Below, in pieces: positions 61,806 to 64,000 of a stretch of DNA of 64,000 nucleotides (within the stretch, counting starts at the first letter, position 1; the number at the start of each line of letters is the position of its first letter). The translations under genes and the position numbers were made by a program. The notes under the pieces were generated by a model. It had not been told where the DNA came from and ran no database searches. It saw only the letters and a list, made by a program, of their open reading frames with translations. The stretch spans positions 8,859,685 through 8,923,684 of the forward strand of contig NW_023503374.1 of the NCBI RefSeq assembly GCF_014529535.1. The letters are read 5' to 3'. The DNA is from Bradysia coprophila (Eukaryota > Arthropoda > Insecta > Diptera > Sciaridae).

Positions 61806-61962
61806 TGATGTTTCGATTTGTTGCCATGATTTTGTTTAATTGTCACACATGATGCTTTTGTATACACATAAGCCAAACCTTTCAGTGGTGTTTGTATGTC
61901 TTCGAGTTTATATACAGAAACGCTGAATGTATGAAATAGTCACACATGGAAGATAAAATATC

Positions 61963-62100
61963 GTATTGCTATGTGAGAAAAATCTCGAATCACTTCTTAT
62001 GTACATATTGCATACACACGCGTTCGCTTCGCTCACTTGTTATATACAATATGTACATACGAAGTAATTCTCGATTTTGTCTCACATAGCAATAAAATAC
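61963..62100. mobile_element. MITE with about 50-bp inverted repeats
   Basis: GTATTGCTATGTGAG and TATGTACATATTG at the left face CAATATGTACATA and CTCACATAGCAATAAAATAC at the right. It begins directly at the end of the tRNA-like composite element. Confidence 0.8.
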
Positions 62101-62138
62101 TATTAGATGTGCAAAATTTAAAATCATTCGACATATTA

Positions 62139-62256
62139 TAACAGACACGTAGGTATAGTCCTTACATTGGGGAAAGCAACAAGAAATATTTACTTGTGAA
62201 CGAGATCTTTTATGGAAAAATCTATGACAAAATAAATGAAGTAATAGATGTCGCAT
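62139..62256 (-). repeat. Dispersed short repeat copy (family D), diverged
   Basis: Ends AATGAAGTAATAGATGTCGC in plus-strand reading and begins near AACAGACACG. Weakly matching interior. Confidence 0.45.
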
Positions 62257-62438
62257 TAATCTGGATCCATATGATCGACTCCATCTCAAGGACGTCGTCC
62301 CTGTGCCCAAAGCATTTCTACCCTTTGTGCAGCCTATATTTTCTATAGCAATTGAGGGAAATTATCTACAGAGAAGAAGTCACTTCTAGTCGTAGAAATT
62401 ACGAGTTTTCAATAAAACTCACTTAATTTTCGTTAATA

Positions 62439-63270
62439 AGGGGCCGTTCATAAATCGCAAAATCATACCCCCCCCACTCCCCCGGTTTGTTACGTAACAC
62501 AACTCATGAAAAAATTGATATTTTTCTTACAGTAATTACAAAAAAACTACCCGAATTGTATGTATACGATTGCTTCGGATTTTTTTTTTACAATTTAGAC
62601 AGACATGTCCATGGTGATAAGTTTCGGGCGTCACCTACTGCAAAATAATGTTGCAATGTGCAAGTTTTTAAGCACATTTTAATTTATTTTAAATGGAAAT
62701 GTTTTAATTTGATTTTTAGGTCTTTTATCTTTGAAAAAATACCCTATTGTGGACACTTCATCTGTCCGTCCGTCCATCCGTCCGTCCATGTGTCTGTGTC
62801 ACAAATCATAATTATGGCGATTACAACCAAATATATATTTATAAATCGAAAAATTGGTAGTTGGCTACCAAGATGGTAAATTGCAATGCTACTATGAGCA
62901 AATCAACACCAGGCAAATCATTATTATTTGTTATCTGGTAACCAATCGCTCATAGCAGGCATTGCAATTCGAAAGTTTGGTAGTTTTTGGTAGTTGAACT
63001 ACCAAAATAATTAGCAGCAAAGACGTTAACTGTTCGAGAGATGCGCACCGACTGATAAAATTGTTCGGCCTGTTGGTCTATTTATAAATCGAAAATTTGG
63101 TAGTTGACTACCAAGCTAATACGTAGGTTGTAGAGATGTTTTCTGTTCGAAATATGTTGCGTGACGTAACGTTACTTTCAGACCCCCCCTCCCCCCTGTA
63201 ACGCTGTGTAACGCTAGACTGAAACCCCCTCCCTCCCTCTTTTGCGTTACGTAATTTATGAACGGCCCCT
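62439..63270. mobile_element. 832-bp DNA transposon relic of the GGGG-CATAAAT group
   Basis: Ends AGGGGCCGTTCATAAAT and its exact inverse ATTTATGAACGGCCCCT, then GCGTTACGTAA-type and C/G-rich stretches near both ends. The interior repeats a TTTGGTAGTT...CTACCAA hairpin motif three times and has a CCGTCCGTCCATCCGTCC run. The longest member of this group in the window; no transposase frame. Confidence 0.8.
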
Positions 63271-63309
63271 AAGCTAATAAGTATCCACTTAAAAACTTTA
63301 GCAGTATGA

Positions 63310-63412
63310 CATCTGTTAACGACAAATACGAATAGCTTAAGCAAAGAGCTTTTGAATATGTCTTTATATAGCAAAACATATGCTAAAATTAGCGAAGTAA
63401 AAGATTTTGCAC
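63310..63412 (-). repeat. Dispersed short repeat copy (family D)
   Basis: Plus-strand reading begins ACATCTGTTAACGACAAATA and ends GCGAAGTAAAAGATTTTGCA, with GCAAAACATATGCTAAAATT in between. Clear copy. Confidence 0.65.
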
Positions 63413-64000
63413 CCATATGCTGAAAATACTGACATACACAGAAGTACCAGATTAGATTTATTGTGAAAAACTAATCAATTCGTTCTCAATTCAGCGACTG
63501 GTTAAATAAAGAACAGAAAGTCCTGCAAAGAGATTAATTTTCTTCGTTTACGTTCATCCAATTATCCGTCAATTTACCAACTTCCAATATCTAATCTATG
63601 TTACCATACATGCCACATATACGTACGTATCGTAATAAATAGCATGAGTTTGGGAGGAAATTTTGGCATCTTATAATTCCACCAATTCCTTTCAATCGAA
63701 TACAATTCAAAATATTTGTCTGAAAATTATAATTTGCCTGCTCATAAAGAAAATACCGCTAAAACACCGGATACACTTGTAAATATTTCAATATTCCATT
63801 AGCATGAACAATTATTAACTCTAGCTTGTACTTTGAAGCATCATAATTGATTTCTCTTAAGTCACAAAGTTATGTAAATGCGACAAATACTTGTTGATCA
63901 ATTACAGGACCGGCTATTGCTAAAATAAAATGTCTATTTGGGATGGCAAAAACTGATTCAATGAGGAAGTTTTCAATAGACATAACTCAAGATAAGGTTT
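63413..64000. other. Gene-free right edge
   Basis: AT-rich sequence without recognisable exon or repeat. Confidence 0.5.

Larger units (their letters stand above)
60557..61962. mobile_element. TIR-bounded composite element with tRNA-like modules
   Basis: About 65-base inverted ends: TTATCTTCCATGTGTGACTA, TTTCATACATT and TTTCTGTATATAAACTC at the left, all mirrored at 61893-61962. The interior contains a direct duplication with about 530-base offset (AGAACGAAAAA near 60913 and 61443; GGACAAATATCTGC near 61019 and 61549). Three minus-strand tRNA-like modules (60715, about 61200, about 61740) are each followed within a few bases by a T run suited to RNA polymerase III termination. Confidence 0.7.

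Overview
The window is eukaryotic nuclear DNA, AT-rich, with split genes, short GT-AG introns and many palindromic transposon remnants. The gene set (an insect ultraspiracle with an RXR-like receptor body, Nap1, TTC38, a mitochondrial carrier, UBAC1, TMEM135) and the ultraspiracle N-terminus point to an insect. A lower dipteran such as a gnat or midge is the likeliest source, but that is inference and the species is not settled.

Layout. 1-4258 is a highly homogeneous 59-bp satellite, 72 full monomers, running off the left edge. 4259-10454 is gene-poor flank with a few small repeats. 10455-17929 (+) is ultraspiracle (usp): one tiny N-terminal exon, a 5.6-kb repeat-bearing intron, then five exons encoding the DNA- and ligand-binding domains. 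17930-24280 is an AT-rich 3' flank with two dead non-LTR retrotransposon fragments. 24281-25965 (-) is a TTC38 gene. 28693-31276 (+) is the histone chaperone Nap1. 33166-45494 (+) is a SLC25A16-type mitochondrial carrier. Its first intron holds satellite-like repeats and a non-autonomous hAT element with a perfect 8-bp target duplication; its last intron holds an intronless F-box/LRR gene on the opposite strand (42081-44369). 46397-48501 (-) is UBAC1, whose first UBA domain looks decayed and spliced out. 51878-53536 (-) is a TMEM135 homologue. From about 53.6 kb to the end I see no protein gene, only repeats, including a foldback-like element and a TIR-bounded element carrying three tRNA-like modules.

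The genes are unrelated housekeeping or regulatory loci with their own promoters; nothing suggests an operon or a shared pathway. All exon models were worked out by hand from splice consensus and reading-frame phase, and every join listed keeps frame. The least ordinary material is in the repeats: palindromic satellite monomers carrying nuclear-receptor-like half-sites upstream of usp, a short interspersed family present about 15 times on both strands, nested palindromes, and the tRNA-like composite element.
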